Source of the DNA: Streptomyces viridochromogenes
GTDB taxonomy: Bacteria > Actinomycetota > Actinomycetes > Streptomycetales > Streptomycetaceae
Reading direction: 5' to 3'
Assembly (NCBI RefSeq): GCF_001270495.1
Contig: NZ_LGUR01000083.1
Location: 1-64,000 of the forward strand
DNA length: 64,000 nucleotides
Of the stretch, positions 13,230-23,900 are shown piece after piece. Positions within the stretch are counted from its first letter, which is position 1; every line of letters begins with the position of its first letter. The translations under genes were made by a program, and so were the position numbers. A model generated the notes under the pieces. That model did not search any database and was not told where the DNA came from. It was given only the letters and a program-made list of their open reading frames with translations.

Positions 13230-13527
13230 CCGCCGTCAGGGGTGTTCGAGCCGGTCGGTGAGACCTCCGATGAGTCCATCGGTGAGTGGCTCGGGGCCGA
13301 CTTGAGTCTGAATACATCCTCAAATCCGGGGCATTATGTCCTAAATGTCCGACCTGACGGAGGCTGACCAGGACTTTTCCGCTGTTCTCGCTGACTCTGG
13401 CGGACTTGGCCGCTAGTCTCCGACGAGAGTGAACGGGCAAGCGTGTTGCTCGTGGCTCCCCAGGTGTGGGGCGACTAGGTTCCTCACCGGTCCGTATCCG
13501 ACAGTCAACATCCGAGGTGACGTAGGC

Positions 13528-13851
13528 GTGGCTCTTCCGCCCCTTACCCCTGAACAGCGCGCAGCCGCGCTCGAAAAGGCCGCCGCGGCTCGCCGGGAGC
13601 GGGCCGAGGTCAAGAATCGACTCAAGCACTCCGGCGCCTCCCTTCATGAGGTCATCAAGCAGGGCCAGGAGAACGACGTCATCGGCAAGATGAAGGTCTC
13701 CGCCCTGCTCGAGTCCCTGCCGGGCGTGGGCAAGGTCCGCGCCAAGCAGATCATGGAGCGACTCGGCATCTCCGAGAGCCGCCGCGTGCGTGGCCTCGGC
13801 TCGAACCAGATCGCTTCCCTGGAGCGCGAGTTCGGCAGCACCGGCTCCTGA
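13528..13851 (+). CDS. sihF: Streptomyces integration host factor (sIHF), nucleoid-associated protein
   Basis: 107 residues from the GTG at 13528, the length of the S. coelicolor and mycobacterial IHF proteins (mIHF core). The upstream part of the open frame is rejected because its composition is non-coding and the family starts at [10 protein letters not shown]. An N-terminal helix rich in Arg and Lys precedes a helix-two-turns-helix DNA-binding core (about 45-105) with [20 protein letters not shown]. It binds DNA without sequence specificity and affects condensation, supercoiling and sporulation. It sits 58 bp upstream of gmk. Confidence 0.97.
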   Translation: MALPPLTPEQRAAALEKAAAARRERAEVKNRLKHSGASLHEVIKQGQENDVIGKMKVSALLESLPGVGKVRAKQIMERLGISESRRVRGLGSNQIASLEREFGSTGS

Positions 13852-13909
13852 TCCGGTCGCTCCGGACCGGGAGTCCCGGGCACTCCGGGATTGCTGGAAT
13901 AATCGCTGC

Positions 13910-14467
13910 ATGAGTGAACGTCCGCGGCTGACCGTGCTCTCCGGCCCCTCCGGGGTCGGCAAGAGCACGGTCGTCGCCCATATGCGCAAGGAACACCCCG
14001 AGGTCTGGCTCTCGGTGTCGGCGACGACCCGCAAGCCCCGCCCCGGCGAGCGGCACGGAGTCCACTACTTCTTCGTCACCGACGAAGAGATGGACAAGCT
14101 GATCGCCAACGGTGAGCTGCTGGAGTGGGCGGAGTTCGCCGGCAACCGTTACGGCACGCCGCGTGCGGCCGTGCTGGAGCGGCTGGAGGCGGGTGAGCCC
14201 GTGCTCCTGGAGATCGACCTCCAGGGCGCCCGGCAGGTCCGCGAGTCGATGGCGGAGGCCCAGCTGGTGTTCCTGGCTCCTCCCTCCTGGGAGGAGCTCG
14301 TGCGCAGACTCACCGGACGTGGCACCGAGCCGCCCGAGGTGATCGAACGCCGCCTGGACGCGGCGAAGGTCGAGCTGGCGGCCGAGCCGGAGTTCGATGT
14401 GACCTTGGTCAACACCTCCGTCGAGGACGTGGCGCGCGAGCTGCTAGCCTTGATGGACGTTGTGTGA
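13910..14467 (+). CDS. gmk: Guanylate kinase
   Basis: 185 residues from the ATG at 13910; the longer open frame would extend into the end of the sIHF gene and is rejected. The P-loop [11 protein letters not shown] is near the N-terminus, followed by the GMP-binding region ([31 protein letters not shown]) and a lid. It phosphorylates GMP to GDP. It sits between sIHF and rpoZ in the conserved actinobacterial order; the rpoZ start follows 51 bp later. Confidence 0.98.
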   Translation: MSERPRLTVLSGPSGVGKSTVVAHMRKEHPEVWLSVSATTRKPRPGERHGVHYFFVTDEEMDKLIANGELLEWAEFAGNRYGTPRAAVLERLEAGEPVLLEIDLQGARQVRESMAEAQLVFLAPPSWEELVRRLTGRGTEPPEVIERRLDAAKVELAAEPEFDVTLVNTSVEDVARELLALMDVV

Positions 14468-14518
14468 TCGTCACTGATCGTCCACACTGATTCTTTCCCA
14501 TCCATCGGAAGGTAGAGC

Positions 14519-14791
14519 GTGTCCTCTTCCATCTCCGCGCCCGAGGGCATCATCAACCCGCCGATCGACGAGCTCCTCGAGGCCACCGACTCGAAGTACA
14601 GCCTCGTGATCTATGCGGCCAAGCGGGCCCGCCAGATCAACGCGTACTACTCGCAGCTCGGCGAGGGCCTCCTCGAGTACGTCGGTCCGCTCGTCGACAC
14701 CCACGTCCACGAGAAGCCGCTCTCGATCGCTCTGCGTGAGATCAACGCGGGTCTGCTGACGTCCGAGGCCGTCGAGGGCCCGGCGCAGTAA
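14519..14791 (+). CDS. rpoZ: RNA polymerase omega subunit
   Basis: 90 residues with the omega signature [17 protein letters not shown] and the [10 protein letters not shown] segment. It stabilises the beta-prime subunit during RNA polymerase assembly. The GTG start has an upstream GGAAGGTAG Shine-Dalgarno sequence. It follows gmk and is probably co-transcribed with it. An 11-bp hairpin follows, before coaBC. Confidence 0.97.
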   Translation: MSSSISAPEGIINPPIDELLEATDSKYSLVIYAAKRARQINAYYSQLGEGLLEYVGPLVDTHVHEKPLSIALREINAGLLTSEAVEGPAQ

Positions 14792-14820
14792 GTAGTATTT
14801 TCAGCTTTGAGCTGGCTTTT

Positions 14821-14855
14821 CCACAGGCCCGGCAGCGCGACTGTCGGGCCTGTGG
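14821..14855 (+). terminator. Terminator after rpoZ
   Basis: Perfect 11-bp stem (14821-14831 with 14845-14855) and a 13-nt loop, 30 bp after the rpoZ stop codon. It probably ends or attenuates the gmk-rpoZ transcript. Confidence 0.8.
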
Positions 14856-14927
14856 TCTGCTCGGGGTGCGGGGCCGCCCCCGCTGTGATGCAGCATGGAG
14901 TCATCGGTCAACGAGTGGGGAGGCCCG

Positions 14928-16139
14928 GTGGACAAGCCGAAGGTCGTTCTGGGGGTCAGCGGCGGCATCGCCGCGTACAAGGCCTGTGAGCTGCTGCGCA
15001 GGCTCACGGAGTCCGGGCATGACGTCCGGGTCGTGCCCACCGCCTCCGCGCTCCACTTCGTCGGCGCCGCCACCTGGTCCGCCCTCTCCGGCAAGCCCGT
15101 CTCGACGGAGGTCTGGGACGACGTCCACGAGGTCCCGCACGTGCGCATCGGACAGCAGGCCGACCTGGTCGTCGTCGCCCCGGCCACGGCCGACACCCTC
15201 GCCAAGGCCGCGCACGGCCTCGCCGACGACCTGCTGACCAACACCCTGCTGACCGCGCGCTGCCCCGTGGTCTTCGCCCCGGCCATGCACACCGAGATGT
15301 GGGAGCACCCGGCCACGCAGGAGAACGTGGCGACGCTGCGTCGCCGCGGCGCGATCGTCATCGAGCCGGCCGTCGGCCGGCTGACCGGCGTCGACACCGG
15401 CAAGGGTCGGCTGCCCGAGCCCGCGGAGATCTTCGAGGCATGCCGCCGTGTGCTGGCCCGCGGGGTCACCGAGACGGACCTCAAGGGGCGGCACATCGTG
15501 GTGAGCGCCGGTGGCACGCGCGAGCCCCTCGACCCCGTCCGCTTCCTCGGCAACCGCTCCTCCGGCAAGCAGGGCTACGCCCTCGCCCGCACCGCCGCCG
15601 CCCGGGGTGCCCGGGTGACGCTGATCGCCGCCAACACCGGTATGCCCGACCCGGCCGGGGTGGACGTCGTCCAGGTCGGCACGGCCGTACAGCTGCGTGA
15701 GGCGGTCCTCAAGGCGGCCGCGGACGCCGACGCCGTGGTGATGGCGGCGGCGGTCGCGGACTTCCGCCCTGCGACGTACGCCGCAGGCAAGATCAAGAAG
15801 AAGGACGGCCAGGACCCGGAACCCATCGTCCTGGTGCGGAATCCGGACATCCTCGCGGAGATCTCGACCGACCGCGCCCGCCCCGGCCAGGTGATCGTCG
15901 GTTTCGCCGCCGAGACGGACGACGTCCTCGCCAACGGTCGCCGGAAGCTGGAGCGCAAGGGGTGCGATCTCCTCGTGGTGAACGAGGTGGGCGAGCGCAA
16001 GACCTTCGGCTCCGAGGAGAACGAGGCGGTCGTGCTGGGGGCCGACGGCAGCGAGACACCCGTACCGTACGGGCCCAAGGAGGCCCTGGCCGAAACCGTA
16101 TGGGACCTGGTGGCGCGCCGCCTGGGCGCACATGTTTGA
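14928..16139 (+). CDS. coaBC: Bifunctional phosphopantothenoylcysteine decarboxylase / phosphopantothenate-cysteine ligase
   Basis: 403 residues from the GTG at 14928 (VDKPKVVLGVSGGIAAYKA), preceded by a GAGTGGGGAGG Shine-Dalgarno sequence; an in-frame ATG at 14895 is less likely. The N-terminal flavoprotein domain (CoaC, about 1-180) and C-terminal CTP-dependent ligase domain (CoaB, about 185-400, with SAGGTREPLDPVRFLGN and KIKKKDG) carry out two consecutive steps of coenzyme A synthesis. It stands between the rpoZ terminator and metK. Confidence 0.97.
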   Translation: MDKPKVVLGVSGGIAAYKACELLRRLTESGHDVRVVPTASALHFVGAATWSALSGKPVSTEVWDDVHEVPHVRIGQQADLVVVAPATADTLAKAAHGLADDLLTNTLLTARCPVVFAPAMHTEMWEHPATQENVATLRRRGAIVIEPAVGRLTGVDTGKGRLPEPAEIFEACRRVLARGVTETDLKGRHIVVSAGGTREPLDPVRFLGNRSSGKQGYALARTAAARGARVTLIAANTGMPDPAGVDVVQVGTAVQLREAVLKAAADADAVVMAAAVADFRPATYAAGKIKKKDGQDPEPIVLVRNPDILAEISTDRARPGQVIVGFAAETDDVLANGRRKLERKGCDLLVVNEVGERKTFGSEENEAVVLGADGSETPVPYGPKEALAETVWDLVARRLGAHV

Positions 16140-16370
16140 TGCGGTGCGGGTATCCCACCCGCCACGCCCGATTCGGGTGTGGCGCCCCTGGCCAAGGGTG
16201 CGTGGGATTGGGCAGAATGCCCGTGCCGCAGGTCACAGCACTCCCGAGAGGCGAGACAGGGGGCCGGTGGCCGAGCGCGACAGATAAACTGTCCTCGGAC
16301 GACGCCGGGCGCAGCTCCCGTCCCGTCCGCCAATGATCAGCCAGCAGCCGCTGCAACCACAGGGAGCGTT

Positions 16371-17579
16371 GTGTCCCGTCGCCTGTTCACCTCGGAGTCC
16401 GTGACCGAGGGTCACCCCGACAAGATCGCTGACCAGATCAGCGACACCATTCTCGACGCGCTTCTGCGCGAGGACCCGACGTCCCGCGTCGCCGTCGAGA
16501 CCCTGATCACGACCGGCCTGGTGCACGTGGCCGGAGAGGTCACGACCAAGACGTACGCGGACATCGCGACGCTGGTCCGCAACAAGATCCTCGAGATCGG
16601 CTACGACTCCTCGAAGAAGGGCTTCGACGGCGCTTCCTGCGGCGTCTCGGTCTCGATCGGCTCGCAGTCGCCGGACATCGCGCAGGGCGTGGACACGGCG
16701 TACGAGTCCCGGGTCGAGGGCGACGAGGACGAACTGGACCGCCAGGGCGCCGGTGACCAGGGCCTGATGTTCGGTTACGCGACGGACGAGACGCCGACGC
16801 TGATGCCGCTGCCGGTCTTCCTCGCGCACCGCCTGTCCAAGCGCCTCTCCGAGGTCCGCAAGAACGGCACCATCCCCTACCTGCGCCCGGACGGCAAGAC
16901 GCAGGTCACCATCGAGTACGACGGTGACAAGGCGGTCCGCCTGGACACCGTGGTCGTCTCCTCGCAGCACGCGTCCGACATCGACCTGGACTCGCTCCTC
17001 GCGCCCGACATCCGGGAGTTCGTGGTCGAGCCGGAGCTGAAGGCCCTGCTCGACGACGGCATCAAGCTCGACACCGAGAACTACCGCCTTCTGGTCAACC
17101 CCACCGGTCGCTTCGAGATCGGCGGCCCGATGGGCGACGCGGGTCTGACCGGCCGGAAGATCATCATCGACACCTACGGCGGCATGGCCCGTCACGGCGG
17201 CGGCGCGTTCTCCGGCAAGGACCCGTCCAAGGTGGACCGTTCGGCGGCGTACGCGATGCGCTGGGTCGCCAAGAACGTCGTCGCGGCCGGTCTGGCCTCG
17301 CGCTGCGAGGTGCAGGTGGCGTACGCGATCGGCAAGGCCGAGCCGGTCGGCCTGTTCGTGGAGACCTTCGGCACCGCCAAGGTCGACGCCGAGAAGATCG
17401 AGAAGGCCATCGAAGAGGTCTTCGACCTGCGCCCGGCCGCGATCATCCGCGACCTGGACCTGCTCCGCCCGATCTACGCCCAGACCGCCGCGTACGGCCA
17501 CTTCGGCCGTGAGCTGCCGGAATTCACCTGGGAGCGGACGGACCGGGTGGAGGCGCTGCGGAAGGCAGTAGGCCTGTAA
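16371..17579 (+). CDS. metK: S-adenosylmethionine synthetase
   Basis: 402 residues from the GTG at 16371; the family starts at [17 protein letters not shown], so the longer open frame is rejected. The ATP-binding GHPDK motif, the methionine-binding segments and the [19 protein letters not shown] signature (about 278-296) are present. It makes SAM from Met and ATP; SAM levels influence antibiotic production in Streptomyces. No SAM riboswitch was recognised in the 231-bp upstream gap. Confidence 0.98.
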   Translation: MSRRLFTSESVTEGHPDKIADQISDTILDALLREDPTSRVAVETLITTGLVHVAGEVTTKTYADIATLVRNKILEIGYDSSKKGFDGASCGVSVSIGSQSPDIAQGVDTAYESRVEGDEDELDRQGAGDQGLMFGYATDETPTLMPLPVFLAHRLSKRLSEVRKNGTIPYLRPDGKTQVTIEYDGDKAVRLDTVVVSSQHASDIDLDSLLAPDIREFVVEPELKALLDDGIKLDTENYRLLVNPTGRFEIGGPMGDAGLTGRKIIIDTYGGMARHGGGAFSGKDPSKVDRSAAYAMRWVAKNVVAAGLASRCEVQVAYAIGKAEPVGLFVETFGTAKVDAEKIEKAIEEVFDLRPAAIIRDLDLLRPIYAQTAAYGHFGRELPEFTWERTDRVEALRKAVGL

Positions 17580-17596
17580 GGCGTCCTCAGCTGTAA

Positions 17597-17629
17597 GAGG
17601 CCCGGTTTCCCTGGCGGGAGCCGGGCCTC
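17597..17629 (+). terminator. Terminator after metK
   Basis: 9-bp perfect stem (17597-17605 with 17621-17629), 18 bp after the metK stop codon. The loop is 15 nt and no clear U tract follows. Confidence 0.65.
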
Positions 17630-17735
17630 GTTCATGTCCCACGGGCGCGGCTTGCCGCTCGGTGGCTGGTGGTCCCGTGCGGTGCTGATCCCAGGACGGC
17701 GCCGGCTGTCAGTGGCGTTTGGTAAGAATGCAAGC

Positions 17736-19898
17736 GTGAGCAGCGAGAACGAGAGTGGCGGTGGCGGGGCCGAGGGGGCGTCGCCCGAGCAGCTCGCGCT
17801 CATCCGGGAGAGTGTGCGGCAGGCGAAGGTGCCGCGGGCCAAGCCCAGGACCTGGCGCGGGGCCGAGCTGGCGAAGGAGCTTCCTGTCGCGCGGGTGCTG
17901 GTCGACAAGGGCGTGCTGCATCTCGACCGGTACTTCGATTACGCCGTGCCCGCGGAACTCGATGCCGATGCGCAGCCCGGGGTGCGGGTGCGGGTGCGGT
18001 TCGGCGCCGGCCGGCATCGGGTGCGGGAGGGGCGGCGCGAGGGCGGGGGGCTCATTGACGGGTTCCTTGTCGAGCGGCTTGCCGAGTCCGACTACTCCGG
18101 GCCCCTCGCCGCGCTCGCTCAGGTCGTTTCGCCGGAGCGGGTGCTGAGTGAGGAGTTGCTCGGGCTCGCGCGGGCCGTGGCCGATCGGTACGCGGGTGGG
18201 CTCGCCGATGTGCTGCAGCTGGCCGTGCCGCCACGCAGTGCGCGGGCCGAGCAGCGGCCGTCACCTGAGCCGCTCGCGGCGCCTGGCAGGCCCGAGGCGG
18301 GGTCCTGGGGGCGGTATGAGCGAGGGGCCGCGTTCCTGGAGTCGCTGGCCTCCGGCGGTGCGCCGCGTGCCGTGTGGAATGCGTTGCCCGGACCCGAGTG
18401 GAGCGAGGAACTGGCCCGGGCCGTCGTCGCGACGCTCGCCTCCGGACGGGGGGCGCTCGTCGTGCTGCCGGACGGCCGGGCGGTCGCGCGGGTCGATGCC
18501 GCCCTGACCTCACTCATGGGCAAGGGCCGGCATGCCGTGCTGACCGCCGACGCCGGGCCCGAGAAGCGGTACCGGGAGTGGCTCGCGGTACGGCGGGGGA
18601 GCGTAAGGGCGGTCGTGGGGACTCGGGCGGCCATGTTCGCGCCTGTGCAGGACCTTGGGCTGGTCGCCCTCTGGGACGACGGTGACGACAGCCACAGCGA
18701 GCAGCACGCCCCGCAGCCGCACGCGCGTGAAGTGCTGTTGCTTCGGGCCGCGCAGGACAAGTGCGGCTTTCTGCTGGGGAGTTGGAGCTGCACGGTCGAG
18801 GCGGCCCAACTCGTGGAGAGCGGGTGGGCCCGGCCGTTGGTCGCCGGGCGGGAGCAGGCGCGGGGCGCGGCTCCGCTCGTACGGACCGTTGGGGACGCGG
18901 ATCTCGCCCGGGACGAGGCCGCGCGGGCCGCTCGGCTGCCGACCCTCGCCTGGCAGGCGGTGCGGGAGGGGCTGCGGCACGGGCCGGTTCTGGTACAGGT
19001 GCCCCGGCGTGGGTACGTGCCGCGGATGGCCTGTGCCAACTGCCGGGCGCCCGCTCGGTGTCGGCACTGCTCCGGACCGCTGGAGGCGCACGGCTCCGGA
19101 GCCGACCTGCGGTGCGGGTGGTGCGGGCGTGAGGAGGGGGCCTGGCACTGCCCGGAGTGCGGTGCGTTCCGGCTGCGGGCTCAGGTGGTGGGGGCGCGGC
19201 GGACCGCCGAGGAGTTGGGGCGGGCCTTTCCCGCCGTCCCGGTCCGGACCTCGGGGCGTGAGCATGTGCTGGACACCGTGCCGGGCACGCCTTCACTGGT
19301 CGTGAGTACACCGGGGGCCGAGCCCGTCGCCGAAGGCGGCTACGCGGCGGCCCTGCTGCTGGACGGCTGGGCCATGCTCGGGCGGCCCGATCTGCGGGCC
19401 GGGGAGGACGCGTTGCGCCGCTGGATCGGGGCCGCCTCGCTGGTACGGCCGCAGACAGCCGGGGGGACGGTGGTCGTCGTCGCCGAGCCCACGCTGCGGC
19501 CCGTGCAGGCGCTGGTGCGCTGGGATCCCGTCGGGCACGCGGTGCGGGAACTCGGTGAGCGGGCCGAGCTCGGGTTTCCGCCGGTGTCCCGGATGGCTTC
19601 CGTGGCCGGGCCGGGGGAGGCGGTCACCGAGTTTCTCCGTACGGCCGAACTGCCGGTGGACGCGGAGGTGTTGGGGCCCGTGCCGCTGCCCGTCACCGCG
19701 GTGGGGCGACCGCGGCGCGTGGGGGCGCCGCCGCCCGGCGAACACTGGGACCGGGCGTTGGTGCGGGTGCCGCCCGGGAGCGGGGCCGCGTTGGCGTCCG
19801 CGTTGAAGGCCGCGCAGGCGGCGCGGATGGCGCGTGGGGGCGGTGGGGGTGGGGAGGTCGCGGTGCGGGTTCGGATTGATCCGCCGGATATCGGGTGA
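17736..19898 (+). CDS. priA: PriA-family primosome protein lacking helicase motifs
   Basis: 720 residues from the GTG at 17736; upstream residues of the open frame look non-coding. The 3'BD-like N-terminal domain (RVLVDKGVLHLDRYFDYAVP) and the C-terminal zinc-binding block with eight cysteines in four close pairs (about 432-473) are intact. The region where other PriA proteins have a GxTGSGKTE Walker A reads LPGPEWSEEL, and DEEH is replaced by DDGDDSH, so ATP-driven helicase activity is not expected. Actinobacterial PriA proteins are known to be degenerate in this way. It probably acts as a structural fork-binding and DnaB-loading factor. Confidence 0.92.
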   Translation: MSSENESGGGGAEGASPEQLALIRESVRQAKVPRAKPRTWRGAELAKELPVARVLVDKGVLHLDRYFDYAVPAELDADAQPGVRVRVRFGAGRHRVREGRREGGGLIDGFLVERLAESDYSGPLAALAQVVSPERVLSEELLGLARAVADRYAGGLADVLQLAVPPRSARAEQRPSPEPLAAPGRPEAGSWGRYERGAAFLESLASGGAPRAVWNALPGPEWSEELARAVVATLASGRGALVVLPDGRAVARVDAALTSLMGKGRHAVLTADAGPEKRYREWLAVRRGSVRAVVGTRAAMFAPVQDLGLVALWDDGDDSHSEQHAPQPHAREVLLLRAAQDKCGFLLGSWSCTVEAAQLVESGWARPLVAGREQARGAAPLVRTVGDADLARDEAARAARLPTLAWQAVREGLRHGPVLVQVPRRGYVPRMACANCRAPARCRHCSGPLEAHGSGADLRCGWCGREEGAWHCPECGAFRLRAQVVGARRTAEELGRAFPAVPVRTSGREHVLDTVPGTPSLVVSTPGAEPVAEGGYAAALLLDGWAMLGRPDLRAGEDALRRWIGAASLVRPQTAGGTVVVVAEPTLRPVQALVRWDPVGHAVRELGERAELGFPPVSRMASVAGPGEAVTEFLRTAELPVDAEVLGPVPLPVTAVGRPRRVGAPPPGEHWDRALVRVPPGSGAALASALKAAQAARMARGGGGGGEVAVRVRIDPPDIG

Positions 19899-20011
19899 GG
19901 CCGGTGGGGCCTGGTGCCGGTGGCGGCCGGTGCCGGTGCTGATGCCTGGTCCTCGGTCCTCGGTCGCCGTGGTCCTCGTCGCCCGGCTGGGCCCTGGAGA
20001 TCGTGACATGG

Positions 20012-20046
20012 CTCTGCCCTCCCGGGTGCGCTTCGGGAGGGCAGAG
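20012..20046. terminator. Terminator between convergent priA and HTH gene
   Basis: 13-bp perfect stem (20012-20024 with 20034-20046) and a 9-nt loop. It ends 9 bp before the stop codon of the convergent minus-strand gene, so it can serve both genes. Confidence 0.85.
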
Positions 20047-20055
20047 TGAAGGGGG

Positions 20056-21217
<1,162 letters not shown>

Positions 21218-22150
21218 ATGAAGCTTGTCTTCGCCGGTACCCCTGAGGTCGCCGTTCCCGCTCTGGACGCTCTGATCGCTTCCGGGCGGCACGAGGTGGC
21301 CGCCGTTGTCACGCGGCCGGACGCGCAGGCCGGGCGGGGGCGCAGGATGGTGGCGAGTCCGGTGGCCGAGCGGGCCGAGGAGGCCGGGATCGAGGTGCTC
21401 AAGCCGGCCAGGCCGCGTGAACCCGAGTTCCTGGAGCGGCTCAGGGAGATCGCGCCCGACTGCTGCCCCGTCGTCGCGTACGGCGCCCTGCTGCCCCGCG
21501 TCGCCCTCGACATCCCGGCCCACGGCTGGGTCAACCTGCACTTCTCGTTGCTGCCCGCCTGGCGGGGGGCCGCGCCCGTGCAGCACGCCATCATGGCGGG
21601 CGACGAGATCACCGGGGCCTCGACCTTCCTCATCGAGGAAGGGCTCGACTCCGGGCCCGTCTACGGCACCGTCACCGAGGCGATCCGGCACACCGACACC
21701 AGCGGCGACCTGCTGACCAGGCTCGCCTTCGCGGGCGCGGGGCTGCTTGCCGCGACCATGGACGGGATCGCGGACGGCACGTTGAAGGCCGTGCCGCAGC
21801 CGTCCGAGGGGATCACCCTCGCGCCCAAGGTCAACGTCGAGGACGCTCATATCGACTGGGCTGCCCCTTCCCTGCGCGTCGACCGTCTCGTGCGCGGGTG
21901 CACCCCTGCCCCGGGTGCCTGGACCACCTTCCGCGGTGAGCGGCTCAAGCTCATCCAGGTGCAGCCCGTGCCCGGGCGGGACGATCTCGCCCCGGGGGCG
22001 CTCTCCGTCGGGAAGAACAACGTGTACGTCGGGACGGGGTCGTACGCCGTCGAGTTGCTGTGGGTGCAGGCGCAGGGCAAGAAGCCGATGCGGGCCGCGG
22101 ACTGGGCGCGTGGCGTACGGATCGAGGACGGGGAGAGCCTCGGGGGCTGA
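21218..22150 (+). CDS. fmt: Methionyl-tRNA formyltransferase
   Basis: 310 residues from the ATG at 21218 ([19 protein letters not shown]). The N-terminal Rossmann-like formyltransferase domain contains [15 protein letters not shown], with catalytic Asn106 and His108, and [10 protein letters not shown]. The C-terminal OB-like domain binds tRNA. It formylates initiator Met-tRNA using 10-formyl-THF. It is followed 113 bp later by rsmB in the same direction, a widely conserved pair. Confidence 0.98.
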   Translation: MKLVFAGTPEVAVPALDALIASGRHEVAAVVTRPDAQAGRGRRMVASPVAERAEEAGIEVLKPARPREPEFLERLREIAPDCCPVVAYGALLPRVALDIPAHGWVNLHFSLLPAWRGAAPVQHAIMAGDEITGASTFLIEEGLDSGPVYGTVTEAIRHTDTSGDLLTRLAFAGAGLLAATMDGIADGTLKAVPQPSEGITLAPKVNVEDAHIDWAAPSLRVDRLVRGCTPAPGAWTTFRGERLKLIQVQPVPGRDDLAPGALSVGKNNVYVGTGSYAVELLWVQAQGKKPMRAADWARGVRIEDGESLGG

Positions 22151-22170
22151 CCGTCGGTCTGACCGACGGT
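22150..22170 (+). terminator. Short hairpin at the end of fmt
   Basis: 9-bp perfect stem (22150-22158 with 22162-22170) with a 3-nt loop, starting at the last base of the fmt stop codon. It may be a weak terminator or a 3' end stabiliser. Confidence 0.5.
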
Positions 22171-22186
22171 TCCCTGGCCTCGGCGT

Positions 22187-22228
22187 GACCAGCCGTACGT
22201 CCGGGCGGCCGTGCGACGTAGGCTGGTC
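22187..22228 (+). other. Hairpin in the rsmB leader
   Basis: 14-bp stem interrupted by one bulged G (22187-22201 with 22215-22228) between fmt and rsmB, about 35 bp upstream of the rsmB start. It could be a second part of a terminator or an RNA structure in the 5' leader; nothing distinguishes the two. Confidence 0.45.
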
Positions 22229-22263
22229 GTACATCTCATCCAGCAATCCGGAGCACCTTTTTC

Positions 22264-23682
22264 GTGAGCGACACCTCCCGTCGGCCCCGCAAACCCGGCA
22301 AGCCCTACCGACGGCCCAAGAAGGACCCCGTCCGCGTCCTCGCCTTCGAGGCGCTGCGTGCCGTGGACGAGCGGGACGCGTACGCCAACCTCGTGCTGCC
22401 GCCGCTGTTGCGGAAGGCGCGGGAGAAGGGCGACTTCGACGGGCGTGACGCCGCGCTCGCCACCGAGCTGGTCTACGGGACGCTGCGGTGGCAGGGGACG
22501 TACGACTCCGTCATCGCCGCCTGTGTGGACCGGCCGCTGCGCGAGGTCGACCCGCCCGTGCTCGATGTGCTCAGCCTGGGTGCGCACCAGTTGCTCGGGA
22601 CGCGGATTCCTTCGCATGCCGCCGTTTCCGCGTCTGTGGAACTCGCGCGGGTCGTGCTGGGGGACGGGCGGGCCAAGTTCGTCAATGCCGTGTTGCGGAA
22701 AGTCGCGCAGGACGATCTCGACGGGTGGATCCAGCGGGTCGCTCCGCCCTACGACGACGATCCCGAGGACCATCTCGCCGTCGTGCACTCGCATCCGCGG
22801 TGGGTCGTCTCGGCGCTGTGGGACTCCCTCGGCGGTGGACGGGCCGGGATCGAGCGGTTGCTGGCCGCCGACAACGAGCGGCCCGAGGTGACGCTGGTCG
22901 CCCGGCCGGGGCGGGCCACGACCGAGGAGTTGCTCGGTGAGGAGGCCGCGGTGCCGGGGCGGTGGTCGCCGTATGCCGTGCGGTTGGCCGAGGGCGGAGA
23001 GCCTGGGGCCGTCGAGGCCGTTCGGGAAGGGCGTGCGGGGGTGCAGGACGAGGGGAGCCAGCTGGTCGCCCTCGCTCTGGCCAACGCGCCGCTGGAAGGG
23101 CGCGACGAGAAGTGGCTCGACGGGTGTGCCGGGCCCGGTGGCAAGGCTGCGCTGCTCGGGGCGCTGGCCGCCGAGCGGGGGGCCATGTTGCTCGCCTCCG
23201 AGAAGCAGCCGCATCGGGCGGGGCTCGTGGCGAAGGCACTGGAGGGTAATCCGGGGCCGTATCAGGTGATCACCGCGGACGGTACGCGGCCGGCCTGGCG
23301 GGCCGGGAGCTTTGACCGGGTGTTGATGGATGTGCCGTGTACGGGGCTGGGGGCGTTGCGGCGGCGGCCGGAGGCTCGGTGGCGGCGGCGGCCGGAGGAT
23401 CTGGACGGGTTCGCTCCGCTTCAGCGGGAGTTGCTGCGGTCGGCTCTTGACGCTGTGCGGGTGGGCGGGGTCGTCGGGTACGCCACGTGCTCGCCTCATC
23501 TCGCGGAGACGCGGGCGGTGGTCGAGGACGTGTTGAAGCAGCGGGGTGGGGCTGAGTTGATCGATGCCCGGGGGCTGCTGCCGGGGGTGCCGGACTTGGG
23601 GGAGGGGCCTGATGTGCAGTTGTGGCCTCATCTGCATGGGACGGATGCGATGTATTTGGCGCTGATTCGGAAGGTGGGCTGA
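22264..23682 (+). CDS. rsmB: 16S rRNA (cytosine-967-C5) methyltransferase RsmB/Sun
   Basis: 472 residues. An N-terminal NusB-like RNA-binding domain (about 20-165) precedes an NOL1/NOP2/Sun methyltransferase domain (about 245-470). The SAM-binding GCAGPGGKAALLG and the two catalytic-region cysteines, in DVPCTGLGALRRRPEARW and YATCSPHLAET, are visible. The GTG at 22264 gives an N-terminus rich in basic and proline residues. It follows fmt. A family A repeat lies just beyond the stop codon. Confidence 0.96.
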   Translation: MSDTSRRPRKPGKPYRRPKKDPVRVLAFEALRAVDERDAYANLVLPPLLRKAREKGDFDGRDAALATELVYGTLRWQGTYDSVIAACVDRPLREVDPPVLDVLSLGAHQLLGTRIPSHAAVSASVELARVVLGDGRAKFVNAVLRKVAQDDLDGWIQRVAPPYDDDPEDHLAVVHSHPRWVVSALWDSLGGGRAGIERLLAADNERPEVTLVARPGRATTEELLGEEAAVPGRWSPYAVRLAEGGEPGAVEAVREGRAGVQDEGSQLVALALANAPLEGRDEKWLDGCAGPGGKAALLGALAAERGAMLLASEKQPHRAGLVAKALEGNPGPYQVITADGTRPAWRAGSFDRVLMDVPCTGLGALRRRPEARWRRRPEDLDGFAPLQRELLRSALDAVRVGGVVGYATCSPHLAETRAVVEDVLKQRGGAELIDARGLLPGVPDLGEGPDVQLWPHLHGTDAMYLALIRKVG

Positions 23683-23767
23683 GGGGCGGTCGGTTGTGCG
23701 GCGGTGTGGGGGCGGGCCATGGCTGTCTTCGCCCCCGCCGCTCCTTCCCGTCCCTTCCCGTCCCGTC

Positions 23768-23828
23768 CCTTGAAGGGGCTCCGCCCCTTCGACCCCGCCA
23801 GGGGGCTGCCGCCCCCTGGACCCCCGCT
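23768..23828. repeat. Dispersed repeat family A, copy 1
   Basis: A 61-bp block identical, in opposite orientation, to 56051-56111. It folds as two hairpins (AAGGGGC-tcc-GCCCCTT and CCAGGGGGC-tgcc-GCCCCCTGG). Similarity continues left for about 30 bp through a CCCGTCCC-rich stretch. It lies between convergent rsmB and the MMPL gene. Confidence 0.9.
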
Positions 23829-23900
23829 ATCGGCCCGAAGGGCCTCGTCCTCGAACTCCCCCGGAGGGGGTACCCCCAGACGGGCTGAAGAGATGGTGCT

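Noticed and set aside
13230..13527. Promoter for the sIHF gene (CTGACT...TAGTCT)
   Set aside because: The -35 match is weak and several alternatives are equally good; not listed as a feature.
16140..16370. Possible SAM riboswitch upstream of metK
   Set aside because: No SAM aptamer core was recognised. The only local structure seen is a GC-rich hairpin tail after coaBC.
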